DNA of 64,000 nt, taken from assembly GCF_030160455.1 (NCBI RefSeq), contig NZ_BSOJ01000001.1:1-64000 (forward strand). Reading direction: 5' to 3'. Position 1 is the stretch's first letter. Each line of letters opens with the position of its first letter. Made by a program: the position numbers and the translations under genes. This DNA comes from Limnobacter litoralis. GTDB taxonomy: Bacteria; Pseudomonadota; Gammaproteobacteria; Burkholderiales; Burkholderiaceae_B. Below are positions 46,409 to 56,229 of this stretch, piece by piece. A model generated the notes under the pieces. That model saw only the letters and a list, made by a program, of their open reading frames with translations, ran no database searches and was not told the DNA's origin.

Positions 46409-47721
46409 ACCGCACCGGGAATGGTTTTGGTGTGCTGAATCAGGCCTTTGGCCAGTATCAGCGCTTTCGCTGACTCTGCCGAGGCGGAGTCGGCGTATTG
46501 TTCGACCTGTTCCAGCAAATTGGACCAAGCGGTCTGATTCACTGCCATGAATTCCGCCAGTCGGGTGTGCTCCAGGCTTCCTGTGTTGATTTTCTGGCTG
46601 GCCAGCACAAGCCCTTCAATGGCTTCTTTCAAGGCCTGTTGGCCCTGTTCCACCAGGTGTTGCAAATACTCGCTTTGCTCGGATTCACTGAGTTCCAGTG
46701 ACAATTGATTGGGGTCCAACCCGACCAGCAACTGTCGGCTGGCTTCCCCTGCTTTTCTCAGGCCTTGAGCCGCGCTGCGCACGTCCTCGCGCAGACCTTC
46801 CAGCTGCTTTCTGACCGCTTCAAGGTGAGTGTCTGCCTTGGTGTTGCGCTGCTCGTTGGTGAGTGCTGTTTTTGCCACTTGGGTGGCCTGTGCTGACATC
46901 TGATGAAAGGCGTGTGCGAACTGAAGCACTGAATGGCCTGAATTTTTCAGGGTTTCAAGATGTTCGCCCAGTTGGATCAATGTTTGGCGATGTTCAACGT
47001 TGTGGGTTTGTTCCAGAATGGCTTGGACACCCTGCAGCGCCTGGCTAGCACCCTGGCGCAACTGGTCGGCTTTTTCCTGGGTGTGCAGGGCTTTGCCCAA
47101 TGCATTGACGCGTTTGGCCATCTGGTTGGTGCGGTTGCTGACAAACCACTGCATCACCATGGCCAGGCCGCCTGTGCCCAACAAACTGGCCAGTACACCC
47201 AGCATGATCAGGTAGCCATTGCTGGCTTCCAGAAGCAGTGTTTGAAGGGAGTCCAGTTTTTGCAGGGTGTTGAGTCGAAGCGCGGATTCCCGGCTGCGGC
47301 GCATGTCATCGTCCAGGTTGACGCCGCCAACCGGCTCTGACAGGGTTTCTATCGCTTGGGCCACCAGGTACTGTTCTTTTTGGGCAAACAACTGACCAAA
47401 CCACACAATGCCCTTGTTGTTTTCGTTGACCGATTGGCCAAGCTTCAACAACGATTTCAGCGCGTTGGGTTTCGGAAATTCGGGTGGAATACGGTCCAGT
47501 TGAGCCAGCTCAGTTTGAATGTCGGCGCGCACCGCTGCAATTTGATTCAATGCGGACTCGACTTGCGTGCTGGATTGGTGCGCAGACCACAGCATGACCA
47601 CCAGCAAAAGCACAGCGCAGGCGCACAAACCCGAACCAAACCTGCGCAGCCTGCCCAGCGTAAGGTCACTGACAACAGGGCTGTACAGGGGGGAGGCGCT
47701 TTCTGTGGCTGGTTCGGACAC
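46372..47721 (-). CDS. Two-helix membrane protein with long coiled coil, chemoreceptor-like but without signalling tip
   Basis: This 449-residue protein has TM1 (about 26-46), an extracytoplasmic helical region of about 120 residues, TM2 (about 172-194) and a long cytoplasmic heptad-like region rich in Q, L and E (for example LRQGASQALQGVQAILEQTH, LEGLREDVRSAAQGLRKAG). The overall plan is like a methyl-accepting chemotaxis protein, but I see no HAMP consensus and no conserved hairpin tip. It may be a degenerate receptor or a structural protein. It follows the rubredoxin gene by 25 bases on the same strand. Confidence 0.55.
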   Translation of the reverse strand: MSEPATESASPLYSPVVSDLTLGRLRRFGSGLCACAVLLLVVMLWSAHQSSTQVESALNQIAAVRADIQTELAQLDRIPPEFPKPNALKSLLKLGQSVNENNKGIVWFGQLFAQKEQYLVAQAIETLSEPVGGVNLDDDMRRSRESALRLNTLQKLDSLQTLLLEASNGYLIMLGVLASLLGTGGLAMVMQWFVSNRTNQMAKRVNALGKALHTQEKADQLRQGASQALQGVQAILEQTHNVEHRQTLIQLGEHLETLKNSGHSVLQFAHAFHQMSAQATQVAKTALTNEQRNTKADTHLEAVRKQLEGLREDVRSAAQGLRKAGEASRQLLVGLDPNQLSLELSESEQSEYLQHLVEQGQQALKEAIEGLVLASQKINTGSLEHTRLAEFMAVNQTAWSNLLEQVEQYADSASAESAKALILAKGLIQHTKTIPGAVQAASAPPQLLP

Positions 47722-47746
47722 TGTGGCGCGGTCTCCAGTGGTGGTT

Positions 47747-47911
47747 TTAGAGTTGAGTCATCTCGAAGTCTTCTTTGCGTGCGCCGCACTCTGGGCAAAC
47801 CCAGTTCGGGGGCACGTCTTCCCATTTGGTGCCAGGTGCAATGCCTTCTTCCGGCAGCCCCTTGGCTTCATCGTACACCCAACCACAAATCAGACAAATC
47901 CAAGTGTTCAT
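47747..47911 (-). CDS. Rubredoxin
   Basis: This 54-residue frame reads MNTWICLICGWVYDEAKG... and later WVCPECGARKEDFE. The two CxxCG knuckles (Cys6/Cys9 and Cys39/Cys42) hold a single iron, and the spacing and length are those of classical rubredoxins. It carries electrons in the cytoplasm, for example to alkane hydroxylase or to peroxide-reducing systems; the partner is not visible here. It is divergent from thiD (127 bases), and the coiled-coil membrane protein gene follows it on the same strand. Confidence 0.95.
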   Translation of the reverse strand: MNTWICLICGWVYDEAKGLPEEGIAPGTKWEDVPPNWVCPECGARKEDFEMTQL

Positions 47912-48038
47912 TTCAAGTCACTCCTGATGACCCAAACCGGCATATTCGCCGATGGGGCCGAAAAAAAATTTCAACCGGTGGATAATACTGAGTTTGCCAC
48001 CCAATCTCAAAGGGTGGCTGTACTTTCTCGAGTTTTCA

Positions 48039-48860
48039 ATGAACGCAGTGGCACCCTTGGTCATGACCTTTTCAGCTTCAGACCCCACCAGCGGAGCTGG
48101 CATGCAGGCTGATGCCTTGACCATTTCTGCGCTCGGTGCCCACCCCTTGACCGTGCTGACCGGGTTGACCGCGCAGAACACGGTGGGTGTGGACTGGTTT
48201 GAACCTTTGTCGGAAGAGGCCATTGGTCGCCAATTGAACACACTGTTGGCCGATGTGCATCGCATTGGCGCTGTAAAGGCGGGCGTGCTGGGCAGTGTGG
48301 GCGCAGTGTCGGTGTTGGCTGGCCTTTTGAGACACTCGGCATACACCCAATTGCCTTTGGTGCTAGACCCTGTCATGGCTTCAGGGCGGGGTGATCGCTT
48401 CGGGCAAAAGGCGGTGTTCGAGGCCATGCAGACGGAGTTGTTCGGCCATTGCACTTTGTTGACCCCCAACTGGCCCGAGGCCAAAGCCTTGAGTGGCAAG
48501 CGCACCGAACGGGCTGCCGCCGACTACTTTTTAAAAGCAGGTTGTCAGGCGGTGCTGATTAAAGGTGAACACAAACAGACTGCTCAGGTTGTGAACACGC
48601 TTTATTTGCCGGACGGCGAGCGAATTGAAATGCCCTGTGCCCGCCTGCCTGGGCAGTTTCATGGGTCTGGCTGCACACTGGCCAGTGCTTGCGCAGTGGG
48701 TTTGGCGCGCGGTCTGTCGGTGACTGACGCGGTTGCGCTGGGGCTCGAATTCACCTGGGGTGCGCTGAGCCATGCGATTGTGGTGGGGCAAGGGCAATTG
48801 ATTCCGGACCGAATGCACTTGATGCAAACCCTGCACGCCAAAGGGGGTAGTCATGATTGA
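48039..48860 (+). CDS. thiD: Hydroxymethylpyrimidine/phosphomethylpyrimidine kinase
   Basis: A 273-residue ribokinase-fold enzyme that phosphorylates HMP and HMP-phosphate. SASDPTSGAGMQADALTISA and TGLTAQNTVGV are N-terminal signatures, LLTPNWPEAKALSGK the middle, and FHGSGCTLASACAVGLARG the anion hole and catalytic aspartate-type loop (GSGCT). The common SxSDSxGGAG appears here as SASDPTSGAG. I chose the ATG at 48039, which gives a short N-terminus before the fold; an upstream in-frame start at 47952 is less likely. It overlaps thiE by 8 bases. Confidence 0.93.
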   Translation: MNAVAPLVMTFSASDPTSGAGMQADALTISALGAHPLTVLTGLTAQNTVGVDWFEPLSEEAIGRQLNTLLADVHRIGAVKAGVLGSVGAVSVLAGLLRHSAYTQLPLVLDPVMASGRGDRFGQKAVFEAMQTELFGHCTLLTPNWPEAKALSGKRTERAAADYFLKAGCQAVLIKGEHKQTAQVVNTLYLPDGERIEMPCARLPGQFHGSGCTLASACAVGLARGLSVTDAVALGLEFTWGALSHAIVVGQGQLIPDRMHLMQTLHAKGGSHD

Positions 48861-49536
48861 AGGCATTTACGCCATCACGCCCAGTGGGCTGGATGAAAAT
48901 CGTCTGTTGGAGTCTGCCGAGGCCGTGCTTGAGGCGGGCGTTGCTACCTTGCAGTTGCGTGAAAAAGGCCTGGCGCATGACCTGTGGATACAGCGGGCCC
49001 AGTCTCTTGCCAATTTGTGTGCCAAATACGGTGCCCTGTTTGTGCTGAACGATGCGCCCGCCGACGTGCTGTCGGTGTTGGTTCAGCAGGGCGAACTTGA
49101 TGAGGCTCATTTTGCGGTGCATGTCGGTCGAGACGATCTGTCGATCGCGCAGCTGAAAGGCCTGTTGGGTGAACGCGTCCGCGTGGGCGTGTCTTGTTAC
49201 AATGACTGGTCACTGGCTGAGCAGGCAACCGCTGAAGGTGCACTCTATGTGGCCTTCGGCGCTGTTTACCCGAGTTCCACCAAGCCGCTTGCCGTTCAGG
49301 CCCCTTTGTCGTTGTTCGGGCAGGCACGCGCGAACGCGTACAACAGCGTGGCCATTGGTGGTATTGGGTTGGGTCATCTGCGGGCGCTGGCCGAGGCAGG
49401 GGCCGATGCAGTGGCCGTGATTAGTGGTCTGTTTGGGGCCTCCGGCCCAACGGAAGACTTGTTGGAACCCGAGCAAATTGGGTCTGAAGCAAGTCGCTGG
49501 ATTGAAGAGTTTGAAACATGGAGAAGTCGGGCATGA
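48853..49536 (+). CDS. thiE: Thiamine-phosphate synthase
   Basis: This 227-residue TIM-barrel enzyme joins HMP pyrophosphate with thiazole phosphate. [39 protein letters not shown] and [20 protein letters not shown] are recognisable TenI/ThiE motifs; [11 protein letters not shown] is the common YxxxGPxxxTxTK region in altered form ([10 protein letters not shown]). It overlaps thiD by 8 bases and hemL by 4, so all three are probably co-translated. Confidence 0.93.
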   Translation: MIEGIYAITPSGLDENRLLESAEAVLEAGVATLQLREKGLAHDLWIQRAQSLANLCAKYGALFVLNDAPADVLSVLVQQGELDEAHFAVHVGRDDLSIAQLKGLLGERVRVGVSCYNDWSLAEQATAEGALYVAFGAVYPSSTKPLAVQAPLSLFGQARANAYNSVAIGGIGLGHLRALAEAGADAVAVISGLFGASGPTEDLLEPEQIGSEASRWIEEFETWRSRA

Positions 49537-50810
49537 GCCGCAATGAAGAGTTGTTTGAACGCGCACAGAAAACCATTCCCGGTGGAGTGAATTCGCCCGT
49601 TCGGGCCTTTCGGTCGGTCGGTGGAACCCCCCGCTTTTTCCAGAAGGCCAGTGGCCCTTATGTGTGGGACGCCGATGGCACACGATACATTGATTACATC
49701 GGGTCTTGGGGCCCCGCTGTGCTGGGTCATGCGCATCCAGAAGTGATCGAGGCTGTGCAGAAAGCCGCCGTGAACGGGTTGAGCTTTGGTGCCCCCACCG
49801 AGGCTGAAATCGTGATGGCTGAAACCCTGTGCGACATGCTGCCCTCGATGGAGCAGGTGCGTTTGGTCAGCTCGGGCACCGAGGCCACCATGAGCGCCAT
49901 TCGCCTGGCGCGTGGCTTTACCAACAGGGCGACCATTGTGAAGTTCGAAGGTTGTTACCACGGCCACGCCGACAGCTTGTTGGTCAAAGCGGGTTCAGGT
50001 CTGTTGACCTTTGGAAACCCGACCTCGGCTGGTGTGCCTGAGGATTTTGCCAAACACACCCGGGTGCTGGATTACAACAACGTCGAGCAGGTGACCGAGC
50101 TGTTCAAGGCCGATGGTGACAACATTGCCTGTGTGATCGTGGAACCCGTGGCGGGCAACATGAACCTGGTCAAACCCAGCTTTGAATTCCTGAATGCCCT
50201 GCGTGAGTTGTGCACTCGGCATGGTGCAGTGCTGATTTTTGACGAGGTGATGACCGGTTTCCGGGTGGGGCCACGCGGTGTACAGGGCGTGTACGGCATT
50301 ACGCCTGATTTGACCACGCTGGGCAAGATCATCGGTGGCGGTATGCCAGTGGGAGCCTTTGGTGGTCGAAAAGACATCATGGCTTGCATTGCCCCGCTGG
50401 GGCCGGTTTATCAGGCTGGCACCCTGAGTGGCAACCCCGTGGCAGTGGCGGCGGGTCTGACAACACTTCGTTTGTTGAAACAGCCTGATTTTTATGAGCG
50501 CTTGACCTTGCAGACGGGCAAGCTGGTGGCTGCGCTGAACGAGGAATCTTCCGCTGCCGGCGAGGTGTTTTGTGCAGATCACATCGGTGGCATGTTTGGT
50601 GTGTATTTCAGCGCCACGCCGCCCGCGGGTTTCGCGGATGTCAACACCTCCGACATGGCGCGCTTCAACCGTTTCTTCCATGCCATGCTGAATGCCGGTG
50701 TTTACCTGGCGCCCTCGGCCTTCGAGGCGGGTTTTGTGTCGATCACCCACACCGATGAGGTTATTGAGCAAACGCGCCAGGCCGCTCGCCGGGCATTTGC
50801 ATCACTCTGA
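49533..50810 (+). CDS. hemL: Glutamate-1-semialdehyde 2,1-aminomutase
   Basis: A 425-residue PLP enzyme that makes 5-aminolevulinate in the C5 haem route. [19 protein letters not shown] and [19 protein letters not shown] are signatures; the PLP lysine lies in [19 protein letters not shown], and [18 protein letters not shown] holds the partner aspartate. The ATG at 49533 overlaps the thiE stop; an upstream ATG at 49518 is in frame. It overlaps the convergent phrB by 9 bases. Confidence 0.97.
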   Translation: MSRNEELFERAQKTIPGGVNSPVRAFRSVGGTPRFFQKASGPYVWDADGTRYIDYIGSWGPAVLGHAHPEVIEAVQKAAVNGLSFGAPTEAEIVMAETLCDMLPSMEQVRLVSSGTEATMSAIRLARGFTNRATIVKFEGCYHGHADSLLVKAGSGLLTFGNPTSAGVPEDFAKHTRVLDYNNVEQVTELFKADGDNIACVIVEPVAGNMNLVKPSFEFLNALRELCTRHGAVLIFDEVMTGFRVGPRGVQGVYGITPDLTTLGKIIGGGMPVGAFGGRKDIMACIAPLGPVYQAGTLSGNPVAVAAGLTTLRLLKQPDFYERLTLQTGKLVAALNEESSAAGEVFCADHIGGMFGVYFSATPPAGFADVNTSDMARFNRFFHAMLNAGVYLAPSAFEAGFVSITHTDEVIEQTRQAARRAFASL

Positions 50811-52316
50811 CGCGGCTTTTTTCTTGACCACTTCGTAGCGCAGCAGGGTTTTCTTGCGCGCTTCGTCGTGTTCAACCACCGGGCGCGGGTAGGTCTTTCC
50901 AAGCTCTACGCCCGCCATTTGCAGTTCCATCGGTGTACAGGCCGCCGGATTGTGAATCTGCTTGTTGTTCAGTTTGGCCAGTTCGGGGCAATATTTGCGA
51001 ATGAATTTGCCCTCGCCATCGAATTTTTCGGATTGGCTGTAAGGGTTGAAAATCCGGAAATAGGGTTGTGCGTCGCAACCGCTGGATGCCGCCCATTGCC
51101 AGCCACCGTTGTTGGCTGACAAGTCAAAATCGTTCAAGTGTTCGGCAAAGTAACGTTCGCCCCAACGCCAGTCGATGCCGAGGTCTTTGGTTAAAAAGCT
51201 GGCGGTGACCATGCGCAGCCGGTTGTGCTGAAAGCCGGTTTGGTTAAGCTGGCGCATGGCCGCGTCCACAATCGGAAAACCCGTGTTGCCTTCGCACCAG
51301 GCTTGAAACATTTTTTCCGCCTGGGGCCCAGACTCCCACTGAATTTGATCGTATTCAGGTTTGAAGGCCTGTGTGGCCGCGTCGGGCCTGTGGTGGATGA
51401 TCTGAAAATAGAAATCTCGCCAGATCAGCTCATTCAGCCAGCCCATCGCGCCTTCGGAGCCGTGTGCCTGATAGCGATCGTAGGCGGCGCTGGCGGCAGT
51501 GCGAATGGACAGCGTGCCAAACCGCATGTGCACAGACAAGTAACTGACACCACGCACTGCGGGGAAGTCCCGTTTTTCCTTGTATTTGTCGATGCGACCC
51601 AAAAAGTCGTCGAAGGTGGCCTGCGCGCCTGACATGCCGGGCTTGAGCAGGCTGAGCAGGTTGGTGCGCTCAAAGCCCATGTCTTCCAGGCCTGGAAATG
51701 GCAGCGATTCAGGGTGTTTTGCCAAACTGGCAAGTCGGTGTTCGCTGGGGTAGGGCGTGAGGTGAAAGCGGTCCAGCTTTTTCAGGCAGGCGTTTTTGTA
51801 CGGCGTAAACACACTGAACACCCCCCCGGCCTGGGTCAGCACTTCCGATTCTTCAAAAATGGTCTGGTCTTTGAACAGGTGCAGTTCGATGCCCGCTTCG
51901 CCCAAGGTCGTTCTGACCGTGTCGTCCCGCTGCTTGGCTGCGGGTTCATAATCTTTGTTGGCAAACACCGCTTGCACCTTGAGCTGCCTTGCAAGGGCTG
52001 GAATGGCTTGCTCGGCGTTGTCGTGCACCAGGTGAAGGTCACCTCCTGCGGCTTGAAGCGTCTGTTTCAGCTCGGCGCAGCTTTCCCAAATGAATTCGAC
52101 TCGACGGTCTGCCTTGTTCGGCAGGGCATCCAGAATGGTTTTGTCGAATACAAACACGCAATGTAGCTGTTCACTGTGCTTCAAGGCATAAAACAGGGCT
52201 GCGTTGTCCTGGGTTCGAAGGTCCCGCCGAAACCACATCAGGCCTGTTTTGACGAAGGCTGGTCGGGGTTGGGTGGACAGGGGGTGGTTGGCCAGTGACT
52301 GAGAAGTGTTCGACAT
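50802..52316 (-). CDS. phrB: Deoxyribodipyrimidine photolyase (class I CPD)
   Basis: This 504-residue flavoprotein repairs UV-induced cyclobutane dimers using light. The N-terminal domain shows [16 protein letters not shown] for antenna binding. The FAD region has [37 protein letters not shown] and [19 protein letters not shown], which are diagnostic. The start at 52316 is preferred, since the upstream extension to 52400 overlaps the divergent yqgE promoter region. A photolyase fits an organism exposed to sunlit water. Confidence 0.95.
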   Translation of the reverse strand: MSNTSQSLANHPLSTQPRPAFVKTGLMWFRRDLRTQDNAALFYALKHSEQLHCVFVFDKTILDALPNKADRRVEFIWESCAELKQTLQAAGGDLHLVHDNAEQAIPALARQLKVQAVFANKDYEPAAKQRDDTVRTTLGEAGIELHLFKDQTIFEESEVLTQAGGVFSVFTPYKNACLKKLDRFHLTPYPSEHRLASLAKHPESLPFPGLEDMGFERTNLLSLLKPGMSGAQATFDDFLGRIDKYKEKRDFPAVRGVSYLSVHMRFGTLSIRTAASAAYDRYQAHGSEGAMGWLNELIWRDFYFQIIHHRPDAATQAFKPEYDQIQWESGPQAEKMFQAWCEGNTGFPIVDAAMRQLNQTGFQHNRLRMVTASFLTKDLGIDWRWGERYFAEHLNDFDLSANNGGWQWAASSGCDAQPYFRIFNPYSQSEKFDGEGKFIRKYCPELAKLNNKQIHNPAACTPMELQMAGVELGKTYPRPVVEHDEARKKTLLRYEVVKKKAASE

Positions 52317-52412
52317 GAATTGTGCTGCCAGGAAGTTGAAACATCGCGCAATAGATTCCGCTGGCGAATCAGGGTGCCCCAAGCGGTCTCCAAAAGGCAT
52401 TACAATTTTGGC

Positions 52413-52997
52413 ATGAAATCCGATTCAGTTTCCGACTCCAAAGAATTTAGTTTGTCAGGGCAGTTCCTGATTGCCATGCCGAACATGCTCGACCCCAATT
52501 TTGCGGGTTCACTGGTCTATTTGTGTGAGCATTCCAGCAAGGGCGCCATGGGGTTGATCGTCAACAAGCCCACCGACATGGGCATTGATGAATTGCTGGA
52601 CCGGATTGATCTGAAAGTGACCACCGACATGTCTGGCTGCATGCCTGTCATGGCGGGCGGCCCCGTGTCGGCAGAACGTGGATTTGTGCTGCACACCAAT
52701 GACCGGGTCTGGAATTCATCACTCGTGATCAATGACCGGATCGCGCTGACCACTTCACTGGATATTCTGGAGGCGGTGGCCGATGGCAAAGCACCCCAGC
52801 GCTGGTTGATTACATTGGGATACGCGGGCTGGAGTGAAGGTCAATTGGAGCAGGAGCTTGCGGCCAATGCCTGGATGACCGTGGCCGCCGATGAACACAT
52901 TCTGTTTGACATGCCCTTGCCAGAGCGATTTGCAGGGGCCTATCACTTGCTGGGCATCGACCCCCTGATGTTGTCGGGGGCGGCCGGACATGCCTAG
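52413..52997 (+). CDS. YqgE/AlgH family protein
   Basis: A 194-residue protein of the UPF0301 family, often found next to ruvX; its role is unclear, with AlgH linked to alginate regulation in Pseudomonas. GQFLIAMPNMLDPNFAGSLV, HSSKGAMGLIVNKP and VMAGGPVSAERGFVLH are the conserved blocks. The ATG at 52413 gives the usual N-terminus. It overlaps ruvX by 8 bases and starts the yqgE-ruvX-pyrR-pyrB-pyrX-plsC operon. Confidence 0.93.
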   Translation: MKSDSVSDSKEFSLSGQFLIAMPNMLDPNFAGSLVYLCEHSSKGAMGLIVNKPTDMGIDELLDRIDLKVTTDMSGCMPVMAGGPVSAERGFVLHTNDRVWNSSLVINDRIALTTSLDILEAVADGKAPQRWLITLGYAGWSEGQLEQELAANAWMTVAADEHILFDMPLPERFAGAYHLLGIDPLMLSGAAGHA

Positions 52998-53424
52998 CAT
53001 GAAACACATGCCCAATCCGACCCTGTTTTTGGCATTCGACTTTGGTTTGAAACGCGTGGGTGTGGCTTTTGGCAATAGCTTGACCAAAACCGCGCGTGGC
53101 GTGGCCGTGGTGGAAGCCGACGACGACGCTGCCCGATTTTCAAAAATCGAGGCGCTGATTCGCGAATGGCAGCCCGAGGCCCTGGTGGTGGGCGTGCCGC
53201 GCAACGTGGACGGCACACCCAATGACCTGACGCCGAGATGCGAGCGTTTTGCGCGGCAGCTTCAGGGGCGCTTTGAATTGCCTTGCAGCACAGTGGATGA
53301 ACGCTACACCAGTGCCGTGGTGGAAAGTTGCATGGGCGGCAAAGCGGCCCGAGACAGCAAAGGCAAAGTGGACATGGGCAGTGCCTGCCTGATACTTGAG
53401 CAGTTTTTTCTGGAGGGGCGATGA
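52990..53424 (+). CDS. ruvX: Holliday-junction resolvase-like protein / pre-16S rRNA nuclease
   Basis: This 144-residue RNase H-like protein (YqgF) is thought to mature the 5' end of 16S rRNA. FLAFDFGLKRVGVAFGN is the first catalytic strand (DFG); VVGVPRNVDG, VDERYTSAVVESC and the C-terminal AACLILEQF-like SACLILEQFF are diagnostic. Two further ATGs lie at 52999 and 53008, so the exact start is not certain. It overlaps pyrR by 4 bases. Confidence 0.93.
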   Translation: MPSMKHMPNPTLFLAFDFGLKRVGVAFGNSLTKTARGVAVVEADDDAARFSKIEALIREWQPEALVVGVPRNVDGTPNDLTPRCERFARQLQGRFELPCSTVDERYTSAVVESCMGGKAARDSKGKVDMGSACLILEQFFLEGR

Positions 53425-53921
53425 ACTTGCCAAACCCTGAGGTGTTGTATGCCCGCCTGCGCGACCAGATCGCCAAAGCGTTTCCCGACCGGTCTGAGCT
53501 GGGTTTGATTGGCGTACACAGCGGCGGCGCCTGGATCGCTGAGCGTTTGCACCGGGACCTGAATTTCACCCTGCCTTGCGGCTTTCTGGACAGCGCCTTT
53601 TATCGGGATGACTTCTCCGAGCGGGGTCTGAAACAAGACCCCAAACCCGCCGAAGTGCCATTTGATGTCAACGGCAGGCAAATCCTCCTCGTTGACGATG
53701 TGTTGTACACAGGTCGCACCACCCGCGCGATCGTGAATCATCTGTTTGATTTTGGCAGACCCTCAAAAATAGAATTGGCCGTGTTGCTGGATCGGGGTGG
53801 CAGAGAACTGCCCATCGATGCGCAATACGTTGGCAAGCACGAGCCTTTGAACCCCAATCAGGCTTTTGTGCTGACACTGGATGATCAAGGGGCTTTTCAG
53901 CTGGGTCTGGAGGAAAACTGA
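53421..53921 (+). CDS. pyrR: PyrR bifunctional pyrimidine regulator / uracil phosphoribosyltransferase
   Basis: A 166-residue PRTase-fold protein. The PRPP loop is ILLVDDVLYTGRTTRAIVNH, and GVHSGGAWIAERLHRDL, FYRDDFSE match PyrR. In Gram-positives PyrR binds mRNA; in proteobacteria its regulatory role is less clear. It directly precedes pyrB, with the stop and the GTG start touching. Confidence 0.93.
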   Translation: MNLPNPEVLYARLRDQIAKAFPDRSELGLIGVHSGGAWIAERLHRDLNFTLPCGFLDSAFYRDDFSERGLKQDPKPAEVPFDVNGRQILLVDDVLYTGRTTRAIVNHLFDFGRPSKIELAVLLDRGGRELPIDAQYVGKHEPLNPNQAFVLTLDDQGAFQLGLEEN

Positions 53922-54896
53922 GTGCACAACCCGCAAATCAATTCAGCCGGAGAGCTGATTCACCTGCTCAGCGTGGAGGGCCTGCCCAAGGCCATGATTC
54001 ACCGAATTCTGGACACGGCAGAGTCTTTTCTGTCGGTGACTGACCGAGAGGTTAAACAAGTCCCCCTGCTGCGTGGCAAGTCCGTCTTCAACGTCTTTTT
54101 TGAAAACTCAACCCGCACGCGTACCACTTTTGAGATTGCCGCAAAACGCCTGTCGGCCGATGTGGTCAACCTGAACATTGGTGCGTCGTCCACCAGCAAA
54201 GGCGAGTCGCTGCTGGACACCATCGACAACCTGGCGGCCATGTCGGCGGACATGTTCGTGGTGCGTCACTCCGAGAGTGGAGCGGCCACTTTTCTGGCCC
54301 AGCATCTGAATCGCACCCGCGACGGTGCTGTGCATGTCATCAATGCCGGCGATGGCCGACATTCGCACCCCACGCAGGGTTTGCTGGACATGTACACCAT
54401 CCGCCACTACAAAAAGGATTTCACCAAGCTGCGCGTGGCCATTGTGGGCGACATTTTGCACAGCCGTGTGGCACGGTCCGACATTCACGCGCTGACCACC
54501 TTGGGGTGTCCCGAAGTGCGCGCTGTGGGCCCCAGTACCTTGCTGCCCAGTCATCTGGAAGGCATGGGGGTCAAGGTGTTTCATGACCTGCGCGAAGGGT
54601 TGGCCGATGTGGACGTGATCATGGGATTGCGCCTTCAGAAAGAGCGCATGAAAGGCGCCCTGATTCCCTCTGCGCAAGAGTATTTCAAGCACTATGGCCT
54701 GACCGAAGACAAGTTGAAATACGCCAAGCCGGATGCAATTGTGATGCACCCTGGGCCGATGAACCGTGGCGTTGAAATTGATTCTGTGGTGGCCGATGGC
54801 CCGCAAAGTGTGATTTTGAGCCAGGTGACCTTTGGTATCGCAGTGCGAATGGCGGTGATGAGCATATTGGCATCCAGCAAGGGTGTGAACGGTTAA
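53922..54896 (+). CDS. pyrB: Aspartate carbamoyltransferase catalytic subunit
   Basis: This 324-residue enzyme makes N-carbamoyl-L-aspartate, the first committed step of pyrimidine synthesis. The carbamoyl-phosphate site [14 protein letters not shown] and the [12 protein letters not shown] loop, [19 protein letters not shown], and [14 protein letters not shown] are all intact. GTG start follows the pyrR stop immediately. No pyrI is present; the next gene encodes the non-catalytic dihydroorotase homologue that partners PyrB in many pseudomonads and betaproteobacteria. Confidence 0.97.
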   Translation: MHNPQINSAGELIHLLSVEGLPKAMIHRILDTAESFLSVTDREVKQVPLLRGKSVFNVFFENSTRTRTTFEIAAKRLSADVVNLNIGASSTSKGESLLDTIDNLAAMSADMFVVRHSESGAATFLAQHLNRTRDGAVHVINAGDGRHSHPTQGLLDMYTIRHYKKDFTKLRVAIVGDILHSRVARSDIHALTTLGCPEVRAVGPSTLLPSHLEGMGVKVFHDLREGLADVDVIMGLRLQKERMKGALIPSAQEYFKHYGLTEDKLKYAKPDAIVMHPGPMNRGVEIDSVVADGPQSVILSQVTFGIAVRMAVMSILASSKGVNG

Positions 54897-54913
54897 CGGG
54901 GCAGGTAATAGCG

Positions 54914-56227
54914 ATGCGTGTATTGATCAAGAATGGACGGGTCATTGACCCAGCCTGCGAAACAGACGGACTGATGGATGTGGCCATTGCCGCAGGGCGC
55001 ATTGTGTCGGTCAGCCCGGCCGGTGAAATGCCCGATGGATTTGACGCTGCGCGTGAAATTGACGCCACTGGCCTGTGGGTGTTGCCGGGTTTGGTGGACT
55101 TGTCGGCGCGCCTGCGTGAGCCAGGCTATGAATACCGCGCCACACTGGAAAGCGAAATTGAAGCGGCCATGGCAGGCGGGGTCACCTCACTGTGTTGCCC
55201 GCCCGACACCGACCCGGTGCTGGACGAGCCAGGTCTGATTGAGATGTTGAAATTCAAGGCCCAGCAATTGAATTTAACGAAAGTGTATCCGCTGGGTGCC
55301 TTGACACGCGGACTGGCAGGCCAGGAACTGACGGAAATGGCCGAGCTGACCGAGGCAGGCTGTGTGGGGTTTTCTCAGGCCGAGCAGCCCATTGAAGATG
55401 CCCGTGTGTTGCTGCGCGCCATGCAATACGCACGCAGCTTCAACCTGACGGTTTTTTTGCGTCCCAACGAGCCGAATTTAAGCCGTGGGGGTGTGGCCCA
55501 CGCTGGTGCCTACGCGTCCCGAATGGGCCTAAGTGGCGTTCCGGTGATGGCAGAAACCATTGCCCTGCAAATGTATTTTGAGATGATGCGCTCCACCGGT
55601 GCCCGCGTGCACATTTGCCGAATCAGTTCTGCCAAGGGTGTCGAGCTGATTCGCCAGGCCAAGGCTGAGGGGCTGCCCATTACCTGCGATGTGGGTGTGC
55701 ATCACGTTCATTTGACTGACATCGACATTGGTTACTTCGACCCCAACGCCCACTTGGTGCCGCCTCTGCGCGAGCAGCGCGACCGCGATGCCATTCGTCA
55801 GGGCTTGCTGGACGGCACGATTGACGCCATTTGTTCAGACCACACCCCCGTGGACGATGACTTCAAGCTGTTGCCATTTGCGGAAAGCGAAGCGGGTGCC
55901 ACCGGCCTGGAGCTGTTGTTGGCCTTGACCCTGAAGTGGGCCAATGGGGCGGGTGTGCCTGCGCACCGTGTGGTGCAGTGGCTGAGTCTGAACCCGGCAC
56001 AAATCATCAAAGCACAGGCAGGTGCCTTGCGCGTGGGTATGGCGGCAGACCTGTGCCTGTTTGACCCGAATCACGACTGGGTGGTGGGTCCTCAAACCTT
56101 GATCAGCCAGGGCAAGCACACGCCTTTCAATGGTTTTCCGATGATGGGCAAGGTAAAGGCCGCCATGGTGAACGGGCATCTGGGTTACGACGACTTGTCA
56201 GTCAAGCCAAGCCGAGCCGCTGCCTGA
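54914..56227 (+). CDS. pyrX: Non-catalytic dihydroorotase homologue (PyrX / PyrC')
   Basis: A 437-residue amidohydrolase of the PyrC family that has lost its metal site. The usual DxHVHLREPG motif reads DLSARLREPG (S64 and R66 in place of both histidines). The later histidine of the HVSS/T motif reads CRISSAKG, and the HCED position reads RPNEPN. The SDHTP aspartate remains. Such proteins are known to be structural partners of PyrB in Pseudomonas putida. A true pyrC should be elsewhere. The gene begins 17 bases after pyrB and ends three bases before plsC. Confidence 0.92.
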   Translation: MRVLIKNGRVIDPACETDGLMDVAIAAGRIVSVSPAGEMPDGFDAAREIDATGLWVLPGLVDLSARLREPGYEYRATLESEIEAAMAGGVTSLCCPPDTDPVLDEPGLIEMLKFKAQQLNLTKVYPLGALTRGLAGQELTEMAELTEAGCVGFSQAEQPIEDARVLLRAMQYARSFNLTVFLRPNEPNLSRGGVAHAGAYASRMGLSGVPVMAETIALQMYFEMMRSTGARVHICRISSAKGVELIRQAKAEGLPITCDVGVHHVHLTDIDIGYFDPNAHLVPPLREQRDRDAIRQGLLDGTIDAICSDHTPVDDDFKLLPFAESEAGATGLELLLALTLKWANGAGVPAHRVVQWLSLNPAQIIKAQAGALRVGMAADLCLFDPNHDWVVGPQTLISQGKHTPFNGFPMMGKVKAAMVNGHLGYDDLSVKPSRAAA

Positions 56228-56229
56228 CC

